Assembly (NCBI GenBank): GCA_000174895.1 | Contig: ACOK01000114.1 | Location: 1-64,000, forward strand | DNA length: 64,000 bases | From: Ruminococcus flavefaciens FD-1 | GTDB taxonomy: Bacteria; Bacillota; Clostridia; Oscillospirales; Ruminococcaceae | Direction of reading: 5' to 3' | Shown here: positions 34,698 to 43,785 of the stretch, in pieces | Numbering within the stretch: the stretch's first letter is position 1 | Layout of the letters: each line of letters begins with the position of its first letter | Program-made: the position numbers and the translations under genes | The notes under the pieces: model-generated | The model's input: the letters and a program-made list of their open reading frames with translations, nothing else | What the model was told of the DNA's origin: nothing | Database searches by the model: none

Positions 34698-34722
34698 TAT
34701 CATAAATATGCAGATTTGTCCA
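34694..34722 (-). promoter_or_regulatory. Promoter of the GTPase-nuclease gene
   Basis: Minus strand TGGACA (34722-34717), 17 bp, TATAAT (34699-34694). Confidence 0.75.
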
Positions 34723-34782
34723 TAGTCACATTTTTGCAGCAGCGTGAATATAATGCAGTAAATCAATTTGAGGAGGTATCTT

Positions 34783-35508
34783 ATGAACGATATGAATTCC
34801 GACCGCACCGCTCCCGTAAAGGTGATGCGTGTATTTGACAGCTGCAGCGACAAGGACTGCCTGACTGATATCCCTGTCACCCTCACTGACGGTACTCTGC
34901 CCTCTGAGACAAATATAGTCAGGACCCGTTCTGCCGCCGTGGAAAGCGCCTGTGTCAGCGTTGAGCCGATTCCTTTCAATAAGGGCTTCTACTCCATTGA
35001 CCTGAGCTTCACTTTCCGTCTGGAGCTTCAGTGCTACGAAAAGGCCTGCTCCGCTCCCGTCACCGTTTTCGGTACAGCCAATGTGTCCCGAAGCTGCATA
35101 CTCTACGGCAGCGGCTCATCAGTGAAGACCTTCACAAGTGCGGATACAGGCAGTCCAACGGAATTTCCGTCCCCCGATATGCCCATAGCAAGCGTATCTG
35201 TGCTGGAGCCTGTTGTCCTCGACACAAAGCTGACACGAAGCTGTCCCCTTATCCCCGATACGCCTGCACCAAGGCAGACCGAGGAACGTGGAGTTGCCGT
35301 TACTCTGGGGCTTTTCTACGTGGTGGACCTTGCCCGTCCCGTCACACTGATGGTGAAGGCTTATCAGTATAACATCCCACGCAAGGACTGCTGCACTGAT
35401 TCGGATTCGCCCTGTGAGATATTCGACAGGCTCCGATTTCCCGAGGAGGAGTTCGATCCGCCTGCGCTGATGAACAACTGTGACGGCCTCGATGATATCA
35501 TAAGCTGA
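34783..35508 (+). CDS. Hypothetical protein next to a yunB-like gene
   Basis: 241 aa from ATG 34783 (AGGAGG 7 bp upstream). Cys-rich and beta-rich, opening with APVKVMRVFDSCSDKDCLTDIPV and containing a repeated pattern of hydrophobic beta strands (GFYSIDLSFTFRLELQCY, GVAVTLGLFYVVDLARPVTLMV). No signal peptide or membrane helix. It ends 1 bp before the yunB-like gene, so they are co-transcribed, which suggests a spore-related or envelope role. Resembles clostridial SPOCS/DUF3794-type strands only loosely; no firm family. Confidence 0.7.
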   Translation: MNDMNSDRTAPVKVMRVFDSCSDKDCLTDIPVTLTDGTLPSETNIVRTRSAAVESACVSVEPIPFNKGFYSIDLSFTFRLELQCYEKACSAPVTVFGTANVSRSCILYGSGSSVKTFTSADTGSPTEFPSPDMPIASVSVLEPVVLDTKLTRSCPLIPDTPAPRQTEERGVAVTLGLFYVVDLARPVTLMVKAYQYNIPRKDCCTDSDSPCEIFDRLRFPEEEFDPPALMNNCDGLDDIIS

Positions 35509-35509
35509 C

Positions 35510-36160
35510 ATGAGGACCCGCAGACGGAAAAGGCGTAATATCGGTACATATGTGTGGGCGGCCGTTCTGTCTGCGGTGGTTCTTGTAATAGTTCTGCTTG
35601 GGGTCAGGGCGGATAAAGCAGTCCGACCCGTGGCTGGTCTGCGAGCCCGTCACTTTGCGGAGGTATGCGCCGAAAACATCGTAGAACAGGCAGTTTCCGA
35701 CTATCTCAGAGAGAATGAGTACACCTACAGCGATTTCGCCGCCGTCCTCTACAACGATGGCAGAGCTGTGTCTATCGAGACAATCCCCTACAACATCAAT
35801 AAAGTTCAGGCCGAGCTTGCTTCTGCGGTTAATCATAAACTTGCAGATTCGGGGACTATCAGCGACAGGATACCCGTGGGCTCGCTGACAGGCTCTTTTC
35901 TCCTTGCAGGCAAAGGGCCGAAGCTGAAAGTGAAGATATGTCCCGTGGGTATTGCTGAGACCGAGATACGCAGTGAAATGGAGTCCGCAGGCATAAACCA
36001 GACCCGTCACCGCATATCGGCAGTCATTACCGTCAAGCTTTCCTCATCATTGCCCCTGTACAGCTTCGACAGCGAGGTGGAGTTCGGCTTTCTGCTGGCG
36101 GAGACGGTGATAATCGGTGAAGTTCCCGATTTTACGCCATATGTCAGCACAAACAGATAG
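35510..36160 (+). CDS. yunB: YunB-family sporulation protein
   Basis: 216 aa. Basic N-terminus, one membrane helix (about 12-32), then the YunB domain (ENIVEQAVSDYL, YNDGRAVSIETIPYNINKVQAELASAVNHKL, IPVGSLTGSFLLAGKGPKLKVKICPVG, EVEFGFLLAETVIIGEVPDFTPYV). YunB is needed for normal sporulation in Bacillus and is conserved in spore-forming clostridia. Presence here means the lineage keeps at least part of a sporulation gene set. Confidence 0.85.
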   Translation: MRTRRRKRRNIGTYVWAAVLSAVVLVIVLLGVRADKAVRPVAGLRARHFAEVCAENIVEQAVSDYLRENEYTYSDFAAVLYNDGRAVSIETIPYNINKVQAELASAVNHKLADSGTISDRIPVGSLTGSFLLAGKGPKLKVKICPVGIAETEIRSEMESAGINQTRHRISAVITVKLSSSLPLYSFDSEVEFGFLLAETVIIGEVPDFTPYVSTNR

Positions 36161-36190
36161 GGGCGGAATCATCCGCCCCTGTTGTGCATA
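36159..36190. terminator. Convergent terminator hairpin
   Basis: 9-bp stem aggggcgga / tccgcccct, loop atca, between two converging genes. No long T-run on the plus strand. Confidence 0.6.
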
Positions 36191-36199
36191 TATTCGTTT

Positions 36200-37894
36200 T
36201 TACTTATCGAAATGCTCCATCAGAGCCTGTGCTTTTTCGGGTGAGATCTTGAAACAGAGTCCGTAGTCCACAAGATTAGTAGTTACAAAGCCGGTGCTGT
36301 AAACGGTGAATCCGAAGTTGTATTTGCCTGTTATCGGCATATCGCATCCGATGCTCAACTGGAAATCATTGTCGGGACGAGGTACGTGCGTGATATTATT
36401 ATATCTGTTGGTATCGTTCAGTTCCATGATCTCGATATCCTTATCGCCGAACAGTGCGTCCCATATAAAGGCTTTTTCGGGATCGTAATCAGCCGTTTCG
36501 TAAGGCTTGAACTTTTTTATGTAGACACGATTGAAGATAAGCTGCTCATCAAGCTGCATTCCCTCGATAAGTTCGCCGACTGTCTTAGGGAGATACTTTG
36601 GATTTCTGAAAACGTAGTAATTATTGCTGTCTTTGAATCTGAATGCTACCATCGCATCAACTGCATATCCCTTCATCTCATAGACCGTGACAGGTTCTTC
36701 TACAGTTTCTGTCTCTGAGATCGAATCGGTTTTGTGGCCTGTTGCAGTGAATTCGCCCAGTTCTTCGCCGATAAGATCCTTCTTTACGGGAACGTATGAT
36801 ACCCAGTAATCAATGCCGTTCATGGTCATGCTTCTGAACAGATGCTCTTCTGTGAAGTCGATGGGGTCGTAGCTTACAAGGTCGATATCCGCATCCTTCG
36901 GCGGTATCGGGATATCTCCCATTCCGAGAAGGCTCTTCTGGATGTTCAGTGCGTCGGTGTTGGTAAGTCCGTCCTCGTCGGTATCAGCGTTATCCCTGCC
37001 CTGTTCTGTTATGCCATTCTCTGCGGTCAGGCCGTATTTGTTTGGATTTGCCAGTGACTGCATTATCATTACAGAGTCTGAAACGTCCACATATCCGTCT
37101 ATATTGGCATCTCCGGGAGTGGTGTCGATGAGAACGGGCTCATGGCAGTAAACATATTCATACTTCATACCCAGCTCGGTCTGCGACCAGCACGGAGTGA
37201 ACGGCGTACCGTTTTCGGTAAGTTTGCTGATTATCTCATACAGCTTGTCGTTATCGAATGTATAGTACAGCTTGGTTCCTTCGGTCGGGAAATTTGCGTC
37301 GGTGTCATTCTTCGTCAGTTCGGGATATTTTTCACTGATCTCCTCCTCGGCCACATTTTCAAATAGCAGAGAGTAGATACTCAGTTTGTTGGCTCTGTCC
37401 TCATACAGCTTGTACTTCATGTCAATAGCCGTAACATCGGGACAAGCCTTGATCTGATCGAGAGTGAAGTTATAGGCCTTTTCCGAAATGGAACTGATTA
37501 TCTCGTAGTCCTTGCCGTTTTTCTGGATTACAGGCATTGTCAGTCCCTCAGCCTCAACAGCGGCCTTGATATCGTCGTAAGGAAGCTCTTTTCCTGCCTT
37601 CATCCTTATGGATGTAATAGCTTTTGCCGCTTCAAGATTGTGGGTCTTGTTGTCAGCGGTAACAGTGGAGATCTTGCCCGTGAATCCTCTTATTGGACGG
37701 AGAACAGGTCTTTTGCCTGCCAGCCACAGATAATCTCCGCCTGTCATCTCAAGGACTGCTTCTTCCAGTGTCATGCCTTTGTAGTTTTCGGTGACAGTCT
37801 CAGCATCTTCGGCATGAGTGAACGTGCCAACGGGTAAAGCCGCAGTCATCATTGCTGACATGAGAACAGCCATTAGTCGGTTAGTTTTTTTCAT
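36200..37894 (-). CDS. Secreted protein with internal dockerin
   Basis: 564 aa. Signal peptide about 1-28. The N-terminal part (30-255) contains EAVLEMTGGDYLWLAGKRPV and helical repeats of unknown type. A dockerin occupies about 262-330 (GDANIDGYVDVSDSVMIMQ ... ADTDEDGLTNTDALNIQK), the same class as in the transglutaminase protein. The C-terminal domain (340-564) is beta-rich (FRSMTMNGIDYWVSYVPVKKDL) and not recognised. The central dockerin again differs from the usual terminal position. SD aaaaaggag. Monocistronic. Confidence 0.75.
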   Translation of the reverse strand: MKKTNRLMAVLMSAMMTAALPVGTFTHAEDAETVTENYKGMTLEEAVLEMTGGDYLWLAGKRPVLRPIRGFTGKISTVTADNKTHNLEAAKAITSIRMKAGKELPYDDIKAAVEAEGLTMPVIQKNGKDYEIISSISEKAYNFTLDQIKACPDVTAIDMKYKLYEDRANKLSIYSLLFENVAEEEISEKYPELTKNDTDANFPTEGTKLYYTFDNDKLYEIISKLTENGTPFTPCWSQTELGMKYEYVYCHEPVLIDTTPGDANIDGYVDVSDSVMIMQSLANPNKYGLTAENGITEQGRDNADTDEDGLTNTDALNIQKSLLGMGDIPIPPKDADIDLVSYDPIDFTEEHLFRSMTMNGIDYWVSYVPVKKDLIGEELGEFTATGHKTDSISETETVEEPVTVYEMKGYAVDAMVAFRFKDSNNYYVFRNPKYLPKTVGELIEGMQLDEQLIFNRVYIKKFKPYETADYDPEKAFIWDALFGDKDIEIMELNDTNRYNNITHVPRPDNDFQLSIGCDMPITGKYNFGFTVYSTGFVTTNLVDYGLCFKISPEKAQALMEHFDK

Positions 37895-37981
37895 AAGATC
37901 AACTCCTTTTTCAGTGTAGGTTTTTACCTTTCACTACTTAGTACCGCTTAGCAGATGATTTTTCTCACTGTTTTCTGTAAT

Positions 37982-38365
37982 TTATTCTGTAATTTCTATG
38001 AGATTTCCCTCGACCGCAACGATGCAGCTTTCATAATAGCCGTCGCCTGTAGTTCTCGGGCCGCTAATTACTTCGTAGCCTGCGACCAGCAATTCCTTTG
38101 TAAGAGAATCCACTCTTTCTTTTGAGCCGACACTGAAAGCAATATGAGCATAGCCTGTGCGGTTCGCTGGTTTGGGGATATCGTCCATTACGGGCTTGTT
38201 CATCAGTTCAAGCCTTGCGCCGCCGTCAAAGCTGATAAAGTAGGAGCGGAAGCCTGTCTTTGGATTATGGTAGCCGCTGTTGGATGTGCCGCCGAGGTAC
38301 TTCACGAAGAAATCTCTTGCGGAACCGAGGTCGTTTACGTACATTGCTATGTGTTCGATCAGCAT
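37982..38365 (-). CDS. VOC (glyoxalase/bleomycin-resistance fold) protein
   Basis: 127 aa from ATG 38365 (SD aaggag 6 bp upstream; the in-frame start at 38380 overlaps the SD). Two beta-alpha-beta-beta-beta units with metal-ligand positions: IEHIAMYV (His), LELMNKP (Glu), GYAHIAFSVGS (His) and GNLIEITE (Glu). All four ligands appear present, as in glyoxalase I-like lyases. Substrate unknown. Confidence 0.85.
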   Translation of the reverse strand: MLIEHIAMYVNDLGSARDFFVKYLGGTSNSGYHNPKTGFRSYFISFDGGARLELMNKPVMDDIPKPANRTGYAHIAFSVGSKERVDSLTKELLVAGYEVISGPRTTGDGYYESCIVAVEGNLIEITE

Positions 38366-38400
38366 ATTATTCTCCTTCATTACATAGTGATCAGATACAA

Positions 38401-38428
38401 CAAAGGGCGCACAACGTACGCCCCCATG
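38401..38428 (-). terminator. glmS terminator
   Basis: On the minus strand gggcgtacgttgtgcgccc folds into a short GC stem followed by tttgttg, just past the glmS stop. Confidence 0.6.
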
Positions 38429-38455
38429 TGATTTTATTGTTATACTGTCAACTTA

Positions 38456-40294
38456 TTACTCGACGGTTACGCTCTTTGCAAGATTTCTCGGCTTGTCAAC
38501 ATCGTAGCCCTTTGCAACTGATACATAGTAGCCCAGAAGCTGGAGCGGGATAACGGACAGGCTTCCTGCGAAATGCGGGTCTGTCTGTGGGATGTATACT
38601 GTGAAGTCTGCAAGATCCTCAATGCTGTAGTTGCCGTATGTGGTAAGTCCCATAAGTGAAGCTCCTCGGCTCTTTACCTCCACCATGTTGCTGATGGTCT
38701 TCTCGTAAAGATCAGGCTGTGTGAGAACACCGATAACTGTGATGCCCTCCTCGATAAGGCTGATAGGGCCGTGCTTCAGTTCGCCTGCGGCGTATGCTTC
38801 GGAGTGGATGTAGCTGATCTCCTTCATCTTCAGGCTGCCCTCAAGTGAGATAGCGTAGTCGATGCCACGTCCGATGAAGAATGCGTCCTTAGCACCTGCA
38901 AGCTTGTTTGCGTACCACTGGATACGCTCCTTGTCTTCAAGTATCTTCTCGATCTTCTCGGGAAGTGTGTATATCTCGTTGATAAGCTCTGTGTATCTCT
39001 CGTCGTCCATCTCGCCTCTTGCCTTGGAGAATCCCACAGCAAGGAGATAAGCGGCGATAAGCTGAGTGCTGTATGCCTTTGTAGTTGCAACTGATATCTC
39101 AGGACCTGCCAGTGTATAGAATACATTGTCAGCTTCACGGGCGATAGATGAGCCTACAACATTGACGATGCCAAGAGTCTTTATGCCCTTCTCCTTAGCT
39201 TCACGGAGAGCTGCAAGGCTGTCTGCTGTCTCGCCTGACTGGCTGATGATGATAACAAGGCTGTCCTTGACCAGTGACATCTTTCTGTATCTGAACTCGG
39301 ATGCAAGCTCAACTCTTACAGGGATGCTTGTCAGGTCCTCGATAACGTACTGTGCAGCCATTCCAACGTGGTATGCAGAACCGCAGGCTACGATGTAGAT
39401 CTGTGATATCTTCTGCATTTCCTCGTCTGTCAGGCCAATGCCGCTGAAATCGATCTTTCCGTCCTTGACAACAGAGTTGATGGTATCCTTGACAACCTTT
39501 GGCTGCTCATGGATCTCCTTGAGCATGAAGTGCTCGTAGCCGCCCTTTTCAGCAGCTTCTGCATCCCACTTGATCTCTGTGAGTTCCTTCTTGATCTCCT
39601 CACGGTCGATGTTGTAGAATGTAACAGCGCCCTTTTCAAGCTTAGCTATCTCGTTGTTGCCGATATAGTAAACGTTTCTTGCGTACTTGAGAATAGCAGG
39701 AACGTCTGATGCAACGTAGCTTTCGCCGTCCTTGATACCGATGATCATAGGGCTTTCCTTACGTGCTGTGTATATCTCGCCGGGGTAATCCTTGAACATT
39801 ACGCAGAGTGCATATGAACCTCTTATTCTTATCATTGCACGTGCGATTGAGTCAACAGGACCCAGGTTGTACTTCTTGTAATAGTAATCGATGAGCTTTA
39901 CAGCAACTTCTGTATCTGTCTGTGAGATGAAAGTATAATTGCTCTTTGCAAGCTTCTCACGGAGCTCCTGGTAATTCTCGATGATACCGTTGTGTACAGC
40001 TATAACGTTCTCGTCGTCACTTGCATGAGGGTGAGCATTGACAACAGATGGTTCGCCGTGAGTAGCCCATCTGGTATGACCGATACCGCAGCTTCCCTTG
40101 ACAGCTTCACCGTTGTTTGTCATCTTCTTGAGCTCTTCCAGCTTGCCCTTAGCCTTTACTATTTCGGGCTCCTTTTCGCCGTCACGAACAGCAATACCTG
40201 CTGAGTCGTAGCCTCTGTATTCAAGCTTTGAAAGTCCGTCAAGCAGGATAGGAGCTGCCTGAGCTGTTCCTGTAAAGCCAACTATTCCACACAT
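38456..40294 (-). CDS. glmS: Glutamine-fructose-6-phosphate aminotransferase
   Basis: 612 aa, full length. N-terminal Ntn glutaminase starting MCGIVGF (Cys2 nucleophile), with GIGHTRWATHGEPS and NGIIENY; two SIS isomerase domains (CGSAYHVG, SQSGETADSLAALREAK, IGRGIDYAISLEGSLKMKEISYIHSEAYAAGELKHGP); C-terminus NLAKSVTVE. It makes glucosamine-6-phosphate for cell-wall synthesis. SD acggagga. The short leader (about 65 nt after the promoter) is too small for a glmS ribozyme, and none is seen. Confidence 0.97.
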   Translation of the reverse strand: MCGIVGFTGTAQAAPILLDGLSKLEYRGYDSAGIAVRDGEKEPEIVKAKGKLEELKKMTNNGEAVKGSCGIGHTRWATHGEPSVVNAHPHASDDENVIAVHNGIIENYQELREKLAKSNYTFISQTDTEVAVKLIDYYYKKYNLGPVDSIARAMIRIRGSYALCVMFKDYPGEIYTARKESPMIIGIKDGESYVASDVPAILKYARNVYYIGNNEIAKLEKGAVTFYNIDREEIKKELTEIKWDAEAAEKGGYEHFMLKEIHEQPKVVKDTINSVVKDGKIDFSGIGLTDEEMQKISQIYIVACGSAYHVGMAAQYVIEDLTSIPVRVELASEFRYRKMSLVKDSLVIIISQSGETADSLAALREAKEKGIKTLGIVNVVGSSIAREADNVFYTLAGPEISVATTKAYSTQLIAAYLLAVGFSKARGEMDDERYTELINEIYTLPEKIEKILEDKERIQWYANKLAGAKDAFFIGRGIDYAISLEGSLKMKEISYIHSEAYAAGELKHGPISLIEEGITVIGVLTQPDLYEKTISNMVEVKSRGASLMGLTTYGNYSIEDLADFTVYIPQTDPHFAGSLSVIPLQLLGYYVSVAKGYDVDKPRNLAKSVTVE

Positions 40295-40358
40295 AATCTG
40301 ATCCTCCGTTTATGGTTATATTTATATACAATTCATAGGTATAATACACTATTTTACT

Positions 40359-40387
40359 ATTATATATTATTTTATATGTTTTGTCAA
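40359..40387 (-). promoter_or_regulatory. Consensus glmS promoter
   Basis: Minus strand TTGACA (40387-40382), 17 bp, TATAAT (40364-40359). Confidence 0.85.
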
Positions 40388-40891
40388 GGTCTTGGCTGCT
40401 GACCTCCGCCCTGCGGTGGAGTTCCCTGCTGCCGTGGCTGGGCGATGGGAGTTTTCTCTATCCTGTTATAGAGGAAATCGTCACGCCTTACACTGAGTTT
40501 TATACCTGTTCTGTCCTTGTAGTCAGCTGCACCTGTCTGCTGACGCACCGACTTCATGGACGCTTTCATGGAAGCTGTTACGATAAATCCTATGAGCAGT
40601 CCTATACCGATGCAGATGAGGATAGTAAGTGCGGGATTTGCCTGTCTTGCGGTGGTCTGGTACTGGTCGTATGTGACGTATCCGTTTTCCTGTGTGACCT
40701 CCTCAGCATTGCCGTAGCCCTCATAGTCGTATTCGGAGTCAAGTATCTCTCCCTGTTCCGCTGTCGTAGTAGTCCTCGTCGATGTCGTATATCTCGCCGT
40801 AACCGTTATCGGCATATGCGGACACAGTGGGGATGCCGACAGAAAATGTCAGAAGCATTGCAGCAGCGGCTGCTAAAAATCTTTTTTTCAT
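40384..40891 (-). pseudogene. YdjH-like membrane protein, frameshifted and lacking the TPM domain
   Basis: From ATG 40891 (SD aggaggtaaagg) a signal peptide (MKKRFLAAAAAMLLTFSVG) and NGYGEIYDIDEDYYDSGTG are read, then TGA at 40741. The other frame carries on (AEQGEILDSEYDYEGYGN), with a membrane helix (ALTILICIGIGLLIGFIV) and a C-terminal KASMKSVRQQTGAADY...RRDDFLYNRIEKTPIAQP. That tail matches Bacillus YdjH, but the roughly 150-residue TPM domain normally between signal peptide and helix is absent. A single base near 40757-40770 splits the frame. The domain order argues for a short real variant. Last gene of the ydjIGH-like operon. Confidence 0.65.
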
Positions 40892-40902
40892 CCTTTACCT
40901 CC

Positions 40903-41988
40903 TCAGGCGTAGCCCAGCAGCTTAGCGATAAGATAGCATCCGGCAGCAGCAACAGCGCTAACACCGATGAACCATCGCATTGCCGCACCGTTATCAACCG
41001 GAAGGTCGCCTACGAATTTGCCTGTCTGACCGTTCATGGCAAAGGTGTACTTATTGTTGTTCCATGATGTATTGAGTATCCACACGGGATAGAGCGCATA
41101 CTTTGCCTTGGCGTTGTTCAGATTAATGTTTCCGCTCTGGCGTATAACGGAAGAATATCCCTGCACAGTCTCACGGAACGCCTGTTCGGTTGTGTTCTTG
41201 ATACGCTTGTTTGCGGTGTCGATGCTGTCCTCGGCGGAAACATCGTACTTATCTGCAAGATATCCCGAAAGATAGGCAGTCTGGAAGGGTACGGCGTCCT
41301 TGAAGTTAAAAGGCTCGATGGACTGCATGAGTTCATCCTGCATCTTTGTTGAACCATCAACGGGGACGTGCTCGAAATCGAGAGTTCCCTGTCTGGTGAT
41401 GGAGTAGAAATTCCTCTCGGTATAGCGGAACTGGCTGTCCTGCCAGGTTCTCACTTTCTCGCCCTTATAGAGGATATTACCGTCAGCCTCCGCATCGAAA
41501 AGCCACACAGGCACGTAAACGCCCTTTATCTCGTCGATGTGGTTCTCGTCCTTGAACACCTTGGGGAGAAGCTTACGGCCGTTGAGATGGTTCTTGAGAG
41601 CGTTCTTGGCGGCTTCTTTGTCAAGCTTGAACGGAATGACGTAATCAGGCTTCAGATCACCTGAGAAGTTGCCTGTCATTACAACGGGATTATCGCAGTA
41701 AGGGCAGTGAGTAGCGGAAGTTGTAGCGTCTGCGACTACCTCGCCGCCGCAGGACTGGCACTTGTAGACCTTCATCCCGTCAGCCTCGCCGTTCTGCCAT
41801 TCTCCGCCTGCCGCAGTTGACCAGTTCATGTTATCCTCCTGCGGATTTTCCAGCTGCTGATCGAATGACATGAGGGTAGCCACGTCAAATTCGGATTCGC
41901 AGAAAGGGCACTTCATCTTCTGGACAGTGCTGTTGAACTCCAGTTTACCGTTGCAGGAAGGGCATTTGTATTCAATAAGTTCAGCCAT
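40903..41988 (-). CDS. ydjG: YdjG-like zinc-ribbon membrane protein
   Basis: 361 aa. Two zinc ribbons at the N-terminus (CPSCNGKLEF...CPFCESEF and CQSCGGEVV...CPYCDNPVV), a central beta domain (PDYVIPFKLDKEAAKNALKNHLNGRKLLP, GVYVPVWLFDAEADG), and a C-terminal membrane segment (WFIGVSAVAAAGCYLIAKLL). In Bacillus, ydjF(pspA)-ydjGHI encode a membrane-stress module in which YdjG and YdjI are needed for PspA localisation. Here YdjI-, YdjG- and YdjH-like genes follow in order, without a pspA in the window. Confidence 0.8.
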   Translation of the reverse strand: MAELIEYKCPSCNGKLEFNSTVQKMKCPFCESEFDVATLMSFDQQLENPQEDNMNWSTAAGGEWQNGEADGMKVYKCQSCGGEVVADATTSATHCPYCDNPVVMTGNFSGDLKPDYVIPFKLDKEAAKNALKNHLNGRKLLPKVFKDENHIDEIKGVYVPVWLFDAEADGNILYKGEKVRTWQDSQFRYTERNFYSITRQGTLDFEHVPVDGSTKMQDELMQSIEPFNFKDAVPFQTAYLSGYLADKYDVSAEDSIDTANKRIKNTTEQAFRETVQGYSSVIRQSGNINLNNAKAKYALYPVWILNTSWNNNKYTFAMNGQTGKFVGDLPVDNGAAMRWFIGVSAVAAAGCYLIAKLLGYA

Positions 41989-42019
41989 TGTTTCACCTCG
42001 CTGAAAATTATAGTATAAT

Positions 42020-42041
42020 GGGCGGACGATAGCGTCCGCCC
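42020..42041. repeat. Intergenic hairpin GGGCGGACG-N4-CGTCCGCCC
   Basis: Perfect 9-bp stem with loop atag between the ydjI- and ydjG-like genes. The same stem with another loop occurs at 47608-47629, so it is a dispersed REP-like hairpin. Confidence 0.7.
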
Positions 42042-42058
42042 GTGTTGCTGATATTAAA

Positions 42059-43402
42059 TTACTTCACAATGTCCTTATCATCAAAAGGATCGCCGCACTC
42101 TGCGCAGAACTTAGGAGGATTGAACGGATCCTCAGGCTCCCAGCCGCACTTGTCGCACTTGTACTTAGGAGCGCCTGATGGCTTTGGCTTGCCGCACTCT
42201 GCGCAGAACTTGCCCTTGTTCAGAGCGCCGCATACGCAGGTCCAGCCGTCAGCGTCAGCCGGCTTCGGTGAACCGCACTCAGCACAGAACTTGCCTGTGT
42301 TGCCGGTCTTGCCGCATGAGCAGTTCCAACCGCCTGCCTGTGGTGCAGCAGCCTGTGGTGCAGCCTGAGGAGCAGTTGTAGCACCTACAGCGCCCTGAGC
42401 AGCGCCCATGCTGAACAGGTTCTGAGCATTGAATCCGCCTGCCTGCTGAGCCATACCCATACCGTAGAGACCCATAGCAGCGCCGTTTGGATTGTTAGCA
42501 GCATTCTGCATAGCCTGAGCCTGAGCTTCTACGAGAGTAGCTCCTGCGTTCATCGGATTTGTGTTCCAAGCTCTGTCCTCGAATTCCTGGATACGCTTTG
42601 TATCTTCATCGGAAATAGTTGCGGAGTTGATAGCTACCTTAACGATAGCGATACCTCTCTTTTCAGTCCACTCAGCGCTGAGAGCCTGATCGAGAGCAGC
42701 CTTTACCTCGGTCTGACGCATAGGAAGCTCATCGTATCTGATGCCTGAACCGCCGATCTGGCCGAATGCAGGCTGGAGAGCATCAAGGAACTCTGCCTTG
42801 AACTGTGAGTCGATGCTGTCACGGCCGTATGCACCTGTTACATTACCTGTTACGCTTGAATAGAAAAGGACAGGGTCAACGATCTTATATGAATATGTAC
42901 CATTGCAGCGAACGCCTACTGTGAAGCTTCTGCCGAGATCGGGATACTGAACTCTGAACGGGATAGGATTCTGTGTACCGAATCTGTTATCAGTGATCTC
43001 CTTGGTGTTGAAGTAGTAAATTCTCTGATCGTGAGCAGCGTCACCGCCGTGCTTGATACGATCCCATGCTTCCTTGAAAGTATCCTTCAGTCCGCCGCCG
43101 AATGTGCTGGAGAAGATACCGGGAGTGCCTGCGTCATATGTGTAAACGCCCGGCTCTGTTGCGATCTCGAGGATAACGCCCTGATCCACCATGATCATAG
43201 CCTGTCCCTCATGAACAACGATCTTGCTTCCTTTAGTTATAACATTTTCATTGCCCTTTTTATTAGATGAACCCTTGCCGATCCTCTTCTGTCCCTTGAC
43301 AACAAGGATCTCAGCAGGAATAGATTCGCAAACGAAATACTCTTCCCATGTGTCAGCAAGTGTTGAGCTGAAACCTGTGATAGCAGCTTTGATAAGTCCC
43401 AT
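42059..43402 (-). CDS. ydjI: YdjI-like SPFH protein with C-terminal zinc ribbons
   Basis: 447 aa. SPFH/stomatin-like domain about 20-290 (EEYFVCESIPAEILVVKGQKRIGKGSSN, VDQGVILEIATEPGVYTYD, YFNTKEITDNRFGTQNPIPFRVQYPD), an Ala/Gln/Gly linker, then three Cys4 ribbons (CSCGKTGNTGKFCAECGSPKP, CVCGALNKGKFCAECGKPKP, CDKCGWEP...CAECGDPF). YdjI is a membrane-associated scaffold working with PspA-type proteins. SD cgaaaggag. First gene of the operon. Confidence 0.9.
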   Translation of the reverse strand: MGLIKAAITGFSSTLADTWEEYFVCESIPAEILVVKGQKRIGKGSSNKKGNENVITKGSKIVVHEGQAMIMVDQGVILEIATEPGVYTYDAGTPGIFSSTFGGGLKDTFKEAWDRIKHGGDAAHDQRIYYFNTKEITDNRFGTQNPIPFRVQYPDLGRSFTVGVRCNGTYSYKIVDPVLFYSSVTGNVTGAYGRDSIDSQFKAEFLDALQPAFGQIGGSGIRYDELPMRQTEVKAALDQALSAEWTEKRGIAIVKVAINSATISDEDTKRIQEFEDRAWNTNPMNAGATLVEAQAQAMQNAANNPNGAAMGLYGMGMAQQAGGFNAQNLFSMGAAQGAVGATTAPQAAPQAAAPQAGGWNCSCGKTGNTGKFCAECGSPKPADADGWTCVCGALNKGKFCAECGKPKPSGAPKYKCDKCGWEPEDPFNPPKFCAECGDPFDDKDIVK

Positions 43403-43638
43403 AATGATTACTCCTTTCGGGAAATTCTCCCTGTAAAATATTATAATTCAGCTTAAAGCCGTAATAGCCTTTGAAACAGCTGTACTAATTATAACATATT
43501 TTTTTTGAAATTGCACTATTTTTTTGATATTTCTCCAATGAAAAGAAATATTTTTTATTTTTAACATTATTTTCCGGTCTGCAAACGTATCTCTGTCCTT
43601 TTATAATAGTATATGGCAAAAAGTGTATATGATCCGCA

Positions 43639-43669
43639 GGAACTGTATATGAACAGTGTATACAGTTCC
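43639..43669. promoter_or_regulatory. 31-bp inverted repeat upstream of the GntR gene
   Basis: ggaactgtata and tatacagttcc, perfect 11-bp arms with a 9-nt centre. It shares ACTGTATA with the promoter palindrome at 43803-43827, so it may be a distal operator for the YtrA-type repressor. The rest of 43403-43785 shows no gene. Confidence 0.5.
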
Positions 43670-43785
43670 ACACCTGATGATAACAGTTCGGCTGATGATT
43701 TGCGGATTTATTGTGCATATACAACACATAAGTTTAAGGCTTCACCTTTTCAATTGTGCACACATCCAAACATCAGCACAGGCTA

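Noticed and set aside
40294-40384. glmS ribozyme
   Set aside because: Only about 65 nt lie between promoter and start codon, too short for the ribozyme core.
40806-40997. 63-aa ORF at the start of the YdjH-like gene
   Set aside because: It is a shadow frame of the signal peptide region.
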